Source: Branchiostoma floridae (lineage: Eukaryota; Chordata; Leptocardii; Amphioxiformes; Branchiostomatidae). Taken from it: a stretch of DNA of 54,131 nt. Positions 46,101 to 54,131 of the stretch are shown here, piece after piece. Position 1 is the first letter of the stretch. Each line of letters starts with the position of its first letter. The stretch is from NCBI RefSeq assembly GCF_000003815.2, contig NC_049990.1, forward strand, positions 3,894,202-3,948,332. Reading direction: 5' to 3'. A program made the translations under genes and the position numbers. Below the pieces are notes generated by a model. That model saw nothing but the letters and a program-made list of their open reading frames with translations. It had not been told where the DNA came from and made no database searches.

Positions 46101-48908
46101 GTCGTTTCCGTTACTTTACGTGTTGTACGTAACAGTTAAAAAAACACTTGAATCCATGGCAAGGCCAGGGCCTGTATATTGACTAACCCGCCTGTTTACG
46201 TGCCGATCCACACGTAACTGACAAACCCTGGGAAAATCGATGTTGTATTTCCGATTACGGTCCGGGAAAAATAGGATCGGTAGGTAGGTAGGGTTCTCTT
46301 TTGTGGCCAGTCGAAGAGATCCAATAAGTTCAGTTTAACACAGTACTATAAAACTGAGATACGTCAGAACGCTGGTATTAACCCTTAGACTGCCAGAGTT
46401 CTATAAAATGCTATCAGTGCCTGGACCTCTTGCTGGACTTGAAAAAGGAACCCCCGAACAAGGCCGAAGTCCCTTCCGAGGTTCGTGCGCTACGCGCGCC
46501 CAAAGTTGCTACTTCGGGGGGATACGCTATCCCGGGTATATCCGGGTGCGGTACACAGGACATGTATATGTGTGCCGGATATATCCGGGTTTGGCAGTTT
46601 AAGGGTTTTAAGTGCCTTTCCCAAGGACACAAGATCGGTGGCAGGGTTCAAACTCTGGACCTAGCCTCTTCCCAGACTGAGCCCAACGTGCTGACGACTA
46701 CGCCATGCGATCTCGATTGTGGATATTGCGACACCATAGTTCATCTTTATCCGCGGGGTAACCTATATCCATTGTTTCTGAGACCGGGCAATTTAGGAAT
46801 ATCTAGTCAACGGACAGCTCTTCAACACTGCAGTATCTTGAAAATGCTGCAGGTGGAAAACACAACCCATCGAATTGACATCCCTAAATACCCTGTTTTA
46901 AAAAAACAGCCAATATAGGTCACCCCGCGGATAAGGGTAAATTAGCGTTACTATCCATAAAAACCACGTTTTACTAGATAGGCGCTACAAGGCAAACACA
47001 ATAAAACTAAACTACGTCTTTGATTATCACTTATCCGTCCAAAGGTCACTGATGAGTCCCACTTTTCTTTAAGTCTAGGCTACTTGTCTTGTTGTCATCA
47101 AATATTTACTGACAGCAAGTATTTGTTAAAGACTTATCTACACGTGTTCCCACCCAGTCATAAAACTTACCTACACGTGTATCCACCCAGTTCAAGACAC
47201 GTGAGAGACAGACAGACAGACAGACAGACAGAGAGACACAGAAAGACAGACAGAGAGACACAGACAGACAGACAGACAGACAGAGAGACACAGAAAGACA
47301 GACAGAGAGACACAGACAGACAGACAGACAGACAGAGAGACACAGAAAGACAGACAGAGAGACACAGACAGACAGACAGACAGACAGACACAGAAAGACA
47401 GACAGAGAGACACAGACAGACAGACAGACAGACAGACAGAGAGACACAGAAAGACAGACAGAGAGACACAGAAAGACGGAGAGACAGAGAGACGGAGAGA
47501 CAGAGAACAGGGGTGCCTAAGCATTTGCACGAACCCTATGAAATTCGTACGAATATTATGTGATACGCACGAATCACTATGCGAAAACGCACTAATATTA
47601 TGAAAATCACACGAATCATTATGTGACTACGCCGAGCGATCTCGATTGTGGATATTGTGACACTATAGTTCATCTTTATCCGCGAGGTAACCTATATCCA
47701 TTGTTTCTGAGACCGGTCAATTTAGGAATATCTAGTCAACGGACGGCTCTTCAACACTACAGTATTTTGAAAATGTTGCAGGTGGAAAACACAACCCATC
47801 GACTTGACATCCCTAAATACCCTGTTTTCAAAAACAGACAATATAGGTCACCACGCGGATAAGGGTAAACTAGCGTTACTATCCATAAAAACCACGTTTT
47901 ACTAGATAGGCGCTACAAGGCAAACACAATAAAACTAAACTACGTCTTTGATTATCACTTATCCGTCCAAAAGTCACTGATGAGTCCCACTTTTCTTGAA
48001 GTCGAGACTACATGTCTTGTTGTCATCAAATATTTACTGGCATCAAGTATTTGTTAAAGACTTATATATCTACACGTGTACCCACCCACACGTGTACCCA
48101 CCCAGACTTACCTACACGTGAGAGAGAGACAAAGAGAGCGATAGAGCGAAAGACAGAGAGAAAGAGAGAGCGAGAGGGAGAGAGACAGAGAAAGAGAGAT
48201 AGAAAGAGACACAGATAGAGACAGAGAGAGAGAGAGACAGAGTGTTTTTAGACTTGCACAAAAATATTTCCCTGCCATATCCGCTACATTTATGTAAGCA
48301 AACTTCATATTTCTAATGCAGCTACACAAACTCTCTATAGCAAAACACATATCTTGCTTTATTTTTGACTAAAAGAGGTGCGCATTTGGATGTTTGTTAG
48401 CTAGTGTACATTGTATGTATTAACTTTGAGCATGTCTTGTTGTTGAGGCCACGTGTTTATTCTAATTTTTGAGCTCCCAAATAGCCTGGGTACAACCCTC
48501 ATAGTAACCACTGGCCCAATCTTTTCGCTTGCTAACCACGGATTACCTACCAGGCTATCTAGAAACAATCCCCGTTGTCTAGCTGCTAGGATGGAGTGGA
48601 GCACGATTGTGGAGACAGTTTAGGGCGACACGGAAGCCTTGCTTATACATCAACATGTATGACATCGAACTTTTGGACCATTGACTCCAAATTCCATTCA
48701 AACTATTTCAAGGACAACTGAGACGATTGACTCCAAAGAGGCTAAAGTCTCTTTATTTGTGTCTCACGTTTCCCGAACACTATTCCCATATACACTATAT
48801 AGACCAGGAAAAATAACGTTATGTTACTCACAGATAGTAGAGGACCAGGCACACTCCAACCAGTACCCAGGTCGGCGACAACGGCAGCAGCTCCAGCATG
48901 GCGACCAT
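33762..48908 (-). CDS. Cytochrome P450, CYP3-like, complete, 14 exons (gene D)
   Basis: 516-aa ER-anchored monooxygenase in the opposite direction to genes A-C. Exons (transcript order): 48908-48832, 43303-43210, 42673-42621, 41675-41579, 41052-40936, 40412-40324, 39728-39580, 38839-38712, 38249-38162, 37394-37234, 36359-36271, 35718-35581, 34553-34391, 33869-33762. Start [18 protein letters not shown]; landmarks GIPGPKP, WKRVR (about 128-132), AGYDTT (314-319), ExxR (371-374), haem loop [10 protein letters not shown] (Cys451); C-terminal tail [11 protein letters not shown]. Thirteen exons join by GT-AG introns; intron 9 has a GC donor (38160-38161). Exon 12 is A/B-like whereas exons 11 and 13 are C-like, suggesting gene conversion. 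Intron 1 is 5.5 kb and repeat-filled. No frameshift or stop interrupts the reading frame, so it looks functional. Confidence 0.93.
34126..34168 (+). repeat. (ATTG)n microsatellite
   Basis: About ten GATT/ATTG units in intron 13 of gene D. Confidence 0.85.
34589..34762. mobile_element. Palindromic MITE, first of an adjacent pair
   Basis: Arms TACAAATCAAGAATTT-GCTCGGCCGAGTTG and inverted partner lead into AGCGAGCTCTAAATTACGA, AGGTATGACC and TGATGCC on both sides. The inner core (CTCTAAATTACGA...TGATGCCGACGAAGAAA) is shared with the next element but the outer arms are not. Confidence 0.7.
34761..34957. mobile_element. Palindromic MITE, TAATACCCC family, second of the pair
   Basis: Outer TAATACCTCCGTCACATTA and inverted TAATACCCCTCTCACAATTA, then GGCGCGATTCG-TCGGACGACGAG on both arms, then the same core as the previous element. 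It overlaps that element by two bases (TA). Confidence 0.7.
35078..35276. mobile_element. MITE, ACGTCACATTT family, copy 3
   Basis: Left GTAAGTCACATTGACAAACC and right AAATGTGACCTAAACC inverted, with AGCCGGGCAGC / CATCCCGGCCG arms and an AT-rich centre (TGATATAAGAGAC). In intron 12 of gene D. Confidence 0.6.
35814..35830 (+). repeat. Poly-G run of 17
   Basis: Homopolymer in intron 11 of gene D, a possible G-quadruplex. Length may be a sequencing approximation. Confidence 0.8.
36750..36999. mobile_element. Palindromic MITE, TAATACCCC family, copy 2
   Basis: Ends TAATACCCCCTTTCCACTAG and inverted CTTAGGCCCCCTTTCCACTAG-type end, followed on both arms by ACGGCG, a GCG-rich stretch and TGCGACCTA. 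The interior is AT-rich. In intron 10 of gene D. Confidence 0.65.
37018..37179. mobile_element. Palindromic MITE, TCTCCAAGCAGA family, copy 3
   Basis: Arms ATACTCTCCAAGCAGAGG-TTAGGCTC and inverted ATACTCTCCAAGAAGAGG-TTAGGCTC differ at one base in 26. The remainder is also self-complementary (CTGTTTTTTA, TTTTTTATCGGG and mirrors). It sits 19 bp from the previous element and 54 bp from exon 10 of gene D. Confidence 0.75.
37455..37687 (+). mobile_element. Non-LTR retrotransposon (RTE-like) C-terminal fragment
   Basis: Frame 37508-37687 reads [20 protein letters not shown], then WAWLR, an in-frame stop, [17 protein letters not shown] and VPQRP before a final stop, the conserved end of many RTE-type reverse-transcriptase ORFs. 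Upstream, [17 protein letters not shown] lies in another frame, so there is also a frameshift. GTGAGGTGAGGT at the end resembles an RTE tail. Dead fragment in intron 9 of gene D, opposite to the gene. Confidence 0.7.
37765..37815 (-). mobile_element. Possible LINE 3' tail
   Basis: The minus strand reads AATAAAGGTC-TTCATTCATTCATTCATTA preceded by GCTCGGTTGGGCAAAA. A similar tail occurs at about 13981-14010. Confidence 0.35.
37881..37905 (-). pseudogene. Vestigial 5' end of exon 10 of gene D (duplicated)
   Basis: The minus strand reads TCCAGGTCTGTCCATGA, against TCCAGGCCTGTCCATGA at the true exon 10 acceptor (37394-37396). Adjacent intronic words also recur (GTATATGAGAAGCAAAA / GTATATAAGAAGCAAAA; CTAAATTGTTCA; GTGTATTGATATTCTT / ATGTATTGATATTCTT). 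A tandem duplication therefore copied the acceptor and about 17 nt of exon. Confidence 0.6.
38160..38161 (-). other. Non-canonical GC splice donor, intron 9 of gene D
   Basis: The exon 9/intron 9 border on the minus strand is CAAG|GCAAGT. The exon phase (1) fits exon 10 exactly and AG|GCAAGT is the usual context of GC-AG introns. No GT nearby keeps frame with the paralogous exon end. Confidence 0.8.
38338..38520 (-). mobile_element. Repeat tail with hammerhead-like core, copy 2
   Basis: The minus strand reads AACCAGTCAG, CTGAAGA, a possible stem GGTGAC/GTGACC, CGAAACGTC, GGTGTGGAATAAACC, the same order as 11482-11560. CTGACTGGTTCACAT (38426) and ATGTGAACCAGTCAG (38499) form a second inverted pair. 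Confidence 0.45.
39012..39310 (+). repeat. Dispersed ~280-bp repeat, copy 2
   Basis: Same orientation and nearly the same sequence as 7345-7620, with an extra GGATTCGCCCCCCGCATTC segment. It lies in intron 7 of gene D. Confidence 0.7.
39797..39848 (+). repeat. SINE fragment
   Basis: CCCAGAGCTACAGAAACGG, AGATGGGCGC and GATGCGGGAAG match the 3' half of the SINE at 50550-50830. Confidence 0.45.
39876..40063. mobile_element. MITE, ACGTCACATTT family, copy 4
   Basis: Left TACGTCATATTTTTTACCCG, GCCCGGCCGGGCTGTTT; right AATGTGACGTTA inverted. Shares GTTAAAGTTTATGACAATAA with copy 2 (22508), so these two are closest relatives. Confidence 0.65.
40188..40306. mobile_element. TAGCCTGG-family MITE with 31-bp perfect hairpin
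   Basis: Outer TAGCCTGGTAT and ATACCAGGCTA. Inside, 40216-40246 and 40257-40287 are exact inverted copies (31 nt, ending CTTCTGTCCTCTC) with a 10-nt loop. It lies 18 bp beyond the exon 6 donor of gene D, inside intron 6. Confidence 0.75.
41821..42224. mobile_element. TAGCCTGG-family element with 10-bp target duplication
   Basis: Ends AGCCTGGATACCATACCCC and inverted AGCCTGGTTACCAAACCCC, extending through CTCAA-TATCT-TCGTG on both arms. GACCCCGTTT is repeated directly at 41811-41820 and 42225-42234. No transposase. In intron 3 of gene D. Confidence 0.75.
43579..43815. mobile_element. Palindromic MITE, TAATACCCC family, copy 3
   Basis: TAATACCCCTGTCACATTA and ATGTGACAGGGGTATTA close an element with CGATC-rich inner arms. 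In intron 1 of gene D. Confidence 0.65.
44393..44590. mobile_element. MITE, ACGTCACATTT family, copy 5
   Basis: Left TGTCACATCAGTTCTGCAAA, CCGGGCAGCTTTTGG; right AAAATGTGACCTAAG. The centre shares TGATATAAAAGACA and TTCTAGGTATAC with copy 3 (35078). Confidence 0.6.
44846..45036 (-). repeat. tRNA-derived SINE, best-preserved copy
   Basis: The minus strand starts with an RNA polymerase III A box in TGGCGTAACTGGTAGAGCG, then B box GAGTTCGATCCC, then the core GGGAAAGGCACTTAACACGA and AATGGGTACCTGAC. Related fragments: 12122, 13640, 15848, 46612, 49950, 51230. Confidence 0.75.
45268..45510 (+). repeat. tRNA-derived SINE, second family
   Basis: Plus-strand A box AGTGGTTAGCGG and B box GAGTTCGATTCC are followed by TGGATGGGACGTTAAGCTGT, a body unlike that of the SINE at 44846. 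In intron 1 of gene D. Confidence 0.65.
46378..46611. mobile_element. piggyBac-like MITE with CCCTTAGACTGCCA ends
   Basis: TTAA plus CCCTTAGACTGCCA (46382-46395) mirrors TGGCAGTTTAAGGG (46592-46605) then TTTTAA. The interior has GGATATATCCGGG-type palindromes. No transposase. Confidence 0.6.
46612..46710 (-). repeat. SINE fragment
   Basis: The minus strand reads TGGCGTAGTCGTCAGCACG (A-box region), GAGTTTGAACCC (B box) and GGGAAAGGCACT. Its first bases are also present at the start of the duplicate at 47625. Confidence 0.5.
46696..47203 (+). repeat. Duplicated ~500-bp segment, copy A
   Basis: Closely matches 47625-48120 at an offset of 929 bp. Contains a small palindromic element (TTATCCGCGGGGTAACC near 46747 and its mirror near 46920). 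Both copies end at CACGTGAGAGA followed by a purine microsatellite. Confidence 0.85.
47204..47510 (+). repeat. (GACA)n microsatellite with higher-order pattern
   Basis: GACAGACAGAC blocks alternate with GAGAGACACAGAAAGA blocks in a repeating order. Long ORFs in both strands are low-complexity. Confidence 0.9.
47625..48120 (+). repeat. Duplicated ~500-bp segment, copy B
   Basis: Second copy of 46696-47203 with scattered substitutions, including the same palindromic element. It is preceded by GAATCATTATG/GAATATTATG direct repeats (about 47531-47625). Confidence 0.85.
48119..48241 (+). repeat. (GA)n-rich purine tract
   Basis: GAGA/GACA repeats terminate copy B. Confidence 0.9.
48482..48556. 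mobile_element. TAGCCTGG-family MITE, short copy
   Basis: TAGCCTGGGTAC at the left, CTACCAGGCTA at the right. Confidence 0.45.
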
Positions 48909-49949
48909 AATGTTCGAACAATGATATTTTTCCCTAGTCAATCTTAGCAAAGTTCCTTTTTTTTAAACGTTTTTAGTAGAGAATCTTTTTCAAACGTCCT
49001 GAGCACACAAAAAAATTGTTTTTTTCGCAGAGAAGCTTGTTCAAATGTCCTCAGCACAAAGAGTTTCTCCAATCGTTCTCAGAGCTGCCAGTTTTCAGAC
49101 GTGTGTACTACAGAACTCCATGCCACACTGCGGACGAGCGCGCACTGTAGACCCTATTTGTATGTTCGGTGATCACGCCATAGATAGGGAGGGGAAGTCG
49201 CACAAACCAAACAGTCGTTTGCATATCTCTTTCCTGTGGCGCGACCTAGAAAATATTTTCAGAATCCAAGCCTTACGTTTGAACTTTGAGACTTTGAGTT
49301 AACTTAGTTAACTAAGAAAATCCATTTGTAGCTTTTCCGGTTGTACAACACTCAGCCGTCGCAGAATCACCTGGACATATCGAAAGACAATTCTTACAAA
49401 CAACAATAACATACATACATACATACACACTTTACATACGATCGTCAATATTTACATTCTATTTCCGTGACATTAAGGTCAGTTAATGTTCTATTGACTG
49501 TACGACAAAGTTCCAAATGCAACTGGTTTGAGTTCTGTCTTCATTAGGCATTCATGTTTCCACAGAACAAAGTACTTCTTTGTCATACAATTTTCACAGA
49601 GGCTATAATGATACTGATGATAATGATAAAATCCACCATCGACAAGAATGTGCATATATACGACAATCTTAATTTTGTACGCGACACATCAACATTAAGC
49701 TGTTGACGCATATTTGCCGTACGACGTACATGTTTATTTGTTTTGCATACCAGGTAGACCACCTCATGGCGTAACACACCAGGTTTGTACTGAGGAGTGC
49801 AAGCTACATATCCGGACTGATTCATTTGGTCCACTTACACCGGGAAGGACCCCTACTCGTTTTGATATAGCTGCGGTGGGTTGTTAACGTGCTCGAGGTG
49901 TGGCTCTCCTCAAACACGGGACCTCCATTCAACGTCCTATCCGAGGGAC

Positions 49950-50110
49950 GGCCCTAACCGAAGCTAGCTAGGTATTCATTACCACCAGATTGAAGTGAAG
50001 AAATTCGTGTTAAGTGTCCTTTCCAATGGCACAACGTTGTACCATATCAGAGGACTAAAACCCTGGACCTTTGGGCTTGTGCCAAACATCCTACCGTTGC
50101 GCTATGCGAA
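49950..50110 (-). repeat. SINE fragment
   Basis: The minus strand begins GCGCAACGGTAGGATG (A-box region) and carries the ATTGGAAAGGACACTTAACA core. Confidence 0.5.
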
Positions 50111-50549
50111 GCCACAATTCCGTAGACCTATATTGTACGTTTCTGCTCTCACAAGCTAAGTACAGGCCAGGATGATAAAGTTCTGAGTAGTTCTGAATAG
50201 TCTGAGTACAGCTTACGGTACCAGTTCTAGTGAAGTAAGAGCGAGTTATCTTACGTACATGCAACTACAAAGTCTAATGAGTGCTAGTATGTACAGGTTC
50301 GACTTCTTCTATTTTCTTAAAACAGTTGTAGATGTAACGGCAGATGGTGAACAATGTATGTGAGGGCCTTGAAGTGGGTATTTCTGCACATCCGGCAACC
50401 TTTCTTTTATTGGGTTAGATTCGTCCTTGTATCGCATCCTGGGATCAAACACAGATGACCCCGCTGTAATAGCATCAAACATGCTGGGGTTATTTGAGGA
50501 AGATACTTATCAAAAAAGGAATTGGCAGTCATGAAAAAAAATGTTCGAC

Positions 50550-50830
50550 CGGTGCAACGGCCGAGTGGGTAGAGCCATTACCTTGTATTCACCTTGTGAG
50601 TCACATAAAAGACTTTAAATGGTACATGCCGCTTTCCCTGCTTAGCACTCAACATTTGGGAAAGAGTATGGAAGTTGAACACACACCACTACCAGTGGAC
50701 TAGCCCCCTGCTGTAATGATTTCACAAAGTTGTGTGGCCCAGGGCTACTGAACGGAGATGGACGCCGCCCCTATGCGCCATCGGGCACGGGATGGACTTT
50801 GACTGACTATGATACTTACTGGCGTATCAT
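50550..50830 (+). repeat. tRNA-related SINE
   Basis: GCAACGGCCGAGTGGGTAGAG (A-box-like) leads a body ending GGCCCAGGGCTACTGAACGG, AGATGGACGCC and GCGCCATCGGGCACGGGATG. A 3' piece recurs at 39797-39848. Confidence 0.55.
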
Positions 50831-51229
50831 AGATTAGATATTATGGACTATGTAAACTGCGTGTAGCCTCTTTTTGTGCGATTTGCAAACTGTCACAAAC
50901 CAGTCTATTATTTTCTGCAGTCCAATTTGCAGGTGAAATACTTGCTTAACACACCAGCCCGCTACTGTCCTAACGGAAAAAAAGGCTACGCTAGCCATTT
51001 TCGAACTCGACCTTCCTTTTTGCAACCGCTACTCAAATACCAAATATCATTAAAATCCATACACAGCTACTCGAGTTACATACTGTTGACCTACATGTAG
51101 GGACACAACATGAGGCCTTAACCAAAAATATAACCTTCTCGGCTAAGGTAATTACGGATCTTAATAGCAAATGTTTTCACGTAGATGTGTCCCTTATGTG
51201 TTCTTTGGCACACTTTTGACAGATAAGCC

Positions 51230-51560
51230 TACTGTTAGAGGCTTAGTGGGCGTCCCTCCAACGTCAGGGGAAGTGGTGTAAAGTGTCTTTTCGAAGGCCA
51301 CAACGTAGGGCATGGCAAGTATCGACTAGTCTCTACCAGACTCCCGCCTGGCCGAATAAGGGGACTTTGGCCAAGTTAGGAATAAAAGACTAGTACGAGT
51401 TGATTTCCCTAACTGTACTCCTCTGGCGTGTTTTCTGTCTTATTTGGCCTTTTTTTACTATTTTTCCAGTGACCTGTGGAACCTGGTAGACGCTAAGTAT
51501 CGATACCGTGGCCTTTAAGTTCCAAGTCTTACACTCTACCAGTTACGACTTGAACACACT
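51230..51560 (-). repeat. SINE fragments, possibly split
   Basis: A core-like piece (GTGTAAAGTGTCTTTTCGAA, 51275 region) and a tRNA-like head on the minus strand (CGTAACTGGTAGAGTGTAAG, about 51525-51545) are separated by unrelated sequence. Confidence 0.35.
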
Positions 51561-52506
51561 AAATAAGGTCACTTATTGGTATCTATCAAGTTTGCTGAAT
51601 AGCTCTTAACCCTTTTCAACAGGAATAATGTCAGAACGATGACTGGAACAGCATATGAAGGTCGTATGGAGTGGCAATCGATGGAAGTACATCTAATCAA
51701 AAAGCAAACATTGAAGTAACACCAGAACGCCTGATCAGAAAGCAAATAGCGTGATTCTAAGTTATTGATAGTATAATCGACACCAGCTATATGAAACAGT
51801 CAGGGCGAAGGCCACGAACAACTGTGTCAATGCCAAGGTGAAATAAAAGAAGTGACCGCTGGTAAAATAATCCGTGACTTATTTATGGTTTCCACCGCAT
51901 CGATTGCAAAAAAATTTATTAAGCCGATTATATGGACAGTCCCAGACAGGCAAATAATGAAGGACAGGAAAGAAAACGAAGCCCTAATATTACTGATAGC
52001 TTAACTGGACAAAGTATGTACTTGTTTATTGTAACACTGGCACAGACCAGTGCAATGTGCTAGGACTTCCTCTACAACGACAGCTGTTCTCTACATTAGA
52101 GAACACATAACCCCATATCTACTTGCAAATAAGCTAATTACCAAACCCTCAAACCACACAGCCTGTTCCACAATAACAGGAATATAGGGGTGATTCTGAA
52201 ATGATCACATCGATTATGAAAACAGCTACCGCAAAAAAACAAAGTCCATCATCGCGCAACTGCGTGCAGAGGACCGGCCAAACTACATACGAATGCGGCA
52301 AAAGGAACATAGAGATACAGATGCGAACACTCATCACATCGGACAACAATAATACTCCGTCGTTGGAGGTTACCCACTGTCACAGAATAATAATGGCAGA
52401 AGCTCTAATGAACATTACTTTGCGAGGAACCGGAACCACAGTACATATAACTGCATAAAGGCGGACATAGACCGGGAACGGACCGGGAACTACGTCCACT
52501 GTCAAT

Positions 52507-53349
52507 TACTCACTCACTCACTCACTCACTCACTCACTCACTCACTCACTCACTCACTCACTCACTCACTCACTCACTCACTCACTCACTCACTCACTCA
52601 CTCACTCACTCATTCACTCACTCACTCACTCGCTCGCTCGCTCGCTCACCCACCCACTCACTCACTCACCCACTCACTCACTCACTAACTCTCACTCACT
52701 CACTCACTCACTCACTCACTCACTCACTCACTCACTCACTCACTCACTCACTCACTCACCCACCCACTCACTCACTCACTCACTAACTCTCACTCACTCA
52801 CTCACTCACTCGCTCACTCGCTCACTCACTCACTCACTCACTCATCCATTCACTCACTCGCTCACTCGCTCACTCGCCTGCTCACTCACTCATTCATTCA
52901 TTCACTCACTCACTCACTCACACACTCACTCACTCACTCACTCATTCATTTACTCACTCACTCACAAACTCACTCACACACTCACTCACATACTCGTGCA
53001 CTCACTCGTTCACCCAATAAATCAATCACCCATTCACTCTCTTAATCACCCACCCAATCATTTAATGACTTATCAACCCACTCACTCACTCATGCACTCA
53101 CTCTTTTACTGAATTAATTAATCACTCACTCATTCACTTCCTCAATCAATCAATCACTCATGCAATCACTAACCCACTCATTCACTCACACGCACTCACT
53201 CACTCACTCACTCTCACTCACTCTCTCACTCACTTAACCATTCGTGTACTCACTCGTTTACTCACTCACCCACTCACTCATTCGTGCACTCACTCACTCA
53301 CTCACTCTATCAATCACTCTCTCAATCACTCACTCTCTTATTCATTCAC
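52507..53349 (+). repeat. (ACTC)n microsatellite, about 840 bp
   Basis: The first half is nearly perfect ACTC with a few TCGC and ACCC variants; the second half decays into ATTC/ATCA variants. It occupies most of the end of the window. Confidence 0.95.
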
Positions 53350-54131
53350 TAGCACATGCCGGCTCAACCAGGTTGTGGTGACGTCTGCAGCATAAACAAA
53401 AGGAACGTCACCTGGAACAGACATTACGTCACCAGGAACAAACAGAATGACTTCTGTTTCCTACGGCAAGTTCATATCCAGGTGAGCACGTTCACCATGC
53501 ATATGTTTGTCACCTTGCCCTTTTCCACATTGAAATCGCTGCAATTTTGTTGTGTCAATGAGGATTACCAAGAAAACATTTCCCGGAGTGTCTTTAGCTT
53601 GCGGCCCGAAATGTGACTTCGATAACATCTGAGCCTACGGACGTCGCCTGACAAAGAACGGGGTGAGACATTCACAAGGCGTTGTCATACACATTTGTAA
53701 CAGGTCACAACACACAGATCTTAACATTGTCACGTAATTTCGGTAGGGCGTTGTACACATTTGTACTTGGGTAGCACGTACTTATACAGACAACACTACC
53801 GACAGTGTCTTCCTTCACATTTTTGTAGCAGGTAGGGCTGTCCATTGTAATGATACAATCTCTTTTTGGGCAAGAATTGTTGTTTTTGACATGTGTGATC
53901 CCTTGTGTTTGAAATTGTTCTGATATTTGATAAGATAATAACTACAGTGCAATGGTGTGGAAAAGTATAAGCCGGATATCCGTAGACAGATATGTTGTTT
54001 GTCAGTGTGAATAGTAAGAACACGGTCACAGTGTTAAAATTCAAGTGATCAAGTATGTGCCAACGAGAACGTGGAATGAAAATGATTATGAATCATAATA
54101 GTTATGCTTGGGATCATGATGATAATGACAT

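Larger units (their letters stand above)
48909..54131. other. Upstream flank of gene D
   Basis: No convincing TATA box; a weak CATACAAATAGGG lies on the minus strand about 250 bp upstream of the start codon. The rest is SINE debris (49950-50110, 50550-50830, 51230-51560), AT-rich unique DNA and an (ACTC)n tract. ORFs of 60-86 aa here resemble nothing I recognise and I do not call them genes. Confidence 0.5.

Noticed and set aside
46430-46918. 162-aa ORF as a gene
   Set aside because: It runs across a piggyBac-like MITE, a SINE fragment and half of a duplicated palindrome; no domain is recognisable.
47049-47070. Hammerhead ribozyme at CTGATGAGTCCC
   Set aside because: No GAAA partner or complementary stem II follows within reach, and the duplicate at about 47980 also lacks it.
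47084-47563. ORFs of 100-159 aa in both strands
   Set aside because: They translate the GACA microsatellite; low complexity with no domain.
53356-53616. 86-aa ORF near the window end
   Set aside because: No recognisable motif, no splice-supported context, and adjacent to a decayed microsatellite.

Overview
The window looks like nuclear DNA from an invertebrate chordate, most likely an amphioxus (Branchiostoma). The basis is genes split into many short exons with GT-AG introns, CYP3-type P450 genes whose exon plan nearly matches vertebrate CYP3A, and introns packed with short palindromic elements, tRNA-derived SINEs, non-LTR retrotransposon scraps and microsatellites. The species call is inference. 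No prokaryotic gene, operon or CRISPR array is present.

The real coding content is a cluster of four CYP3-clan cytochrome P450 genes. Gene A (+, exons 1343-4788) shows only its last four exons; its 5' part would lie outside the window. Gene B (+, 6243-19892) is complete: 14 exons, 506 aa. Gene C (+, 21647-30860) has 14 exons and about 511 aa, but the end of exon 6 falls in a 100-N assembly gap (26532-26631). Gene D (-, 48908-33762) is complete: 14 exons, 516 aa, and converges on gene C. I assembled these genes exon by exon from splice sites, reading phase and P450 motifs: N-terminal anchor, GIPGPKP hinge, WKRVR, AG-x-[DE]TT, ExxR, PERF, and the FxxGxRxCxG haem loop. They should encode ER-bound monooxygenases of the xenobiotic/steroid-oxidising type. 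A and B form one sequence pair, C and D another.

Layout: 1-4788 gene A 3' end with several mobile elements; 4789-6242 spacer and gene B promoter; 6243-19892 gene B, with a 31-bp minisatellite, a LINE tail and a ~150-bp tandem repeat in introns; 19893-21646 spacer; 21647-30860 gene C, holding a striking 808-bp foldback element in intron 2; 30861-33761 convergent spacer; 33762-48908 gene D, with palindromes, a LINE fragment, a GC-AG intron and a 929-bp-spaced duplication; 48909-54131 upstream flank of gene D, with SINE pieces and a long (ACTC)n tract and no recognisable gene.

The most interesting signals are: exon-scale homogenisation between paralogues (exon 13 identical in A and B; exon 12 of D is A/B-like inside an otherwise C-like gene); the foldback element with 102-bp arms and about 20 copies of a lox-resembling 10-mer; palindromic element families with shared outer ends but private inner arms; a short element with 13-bp target duplications; and a hammerhead-like core in the tail of another repeat. 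I see no sign of a new multi-gene system beyond this.
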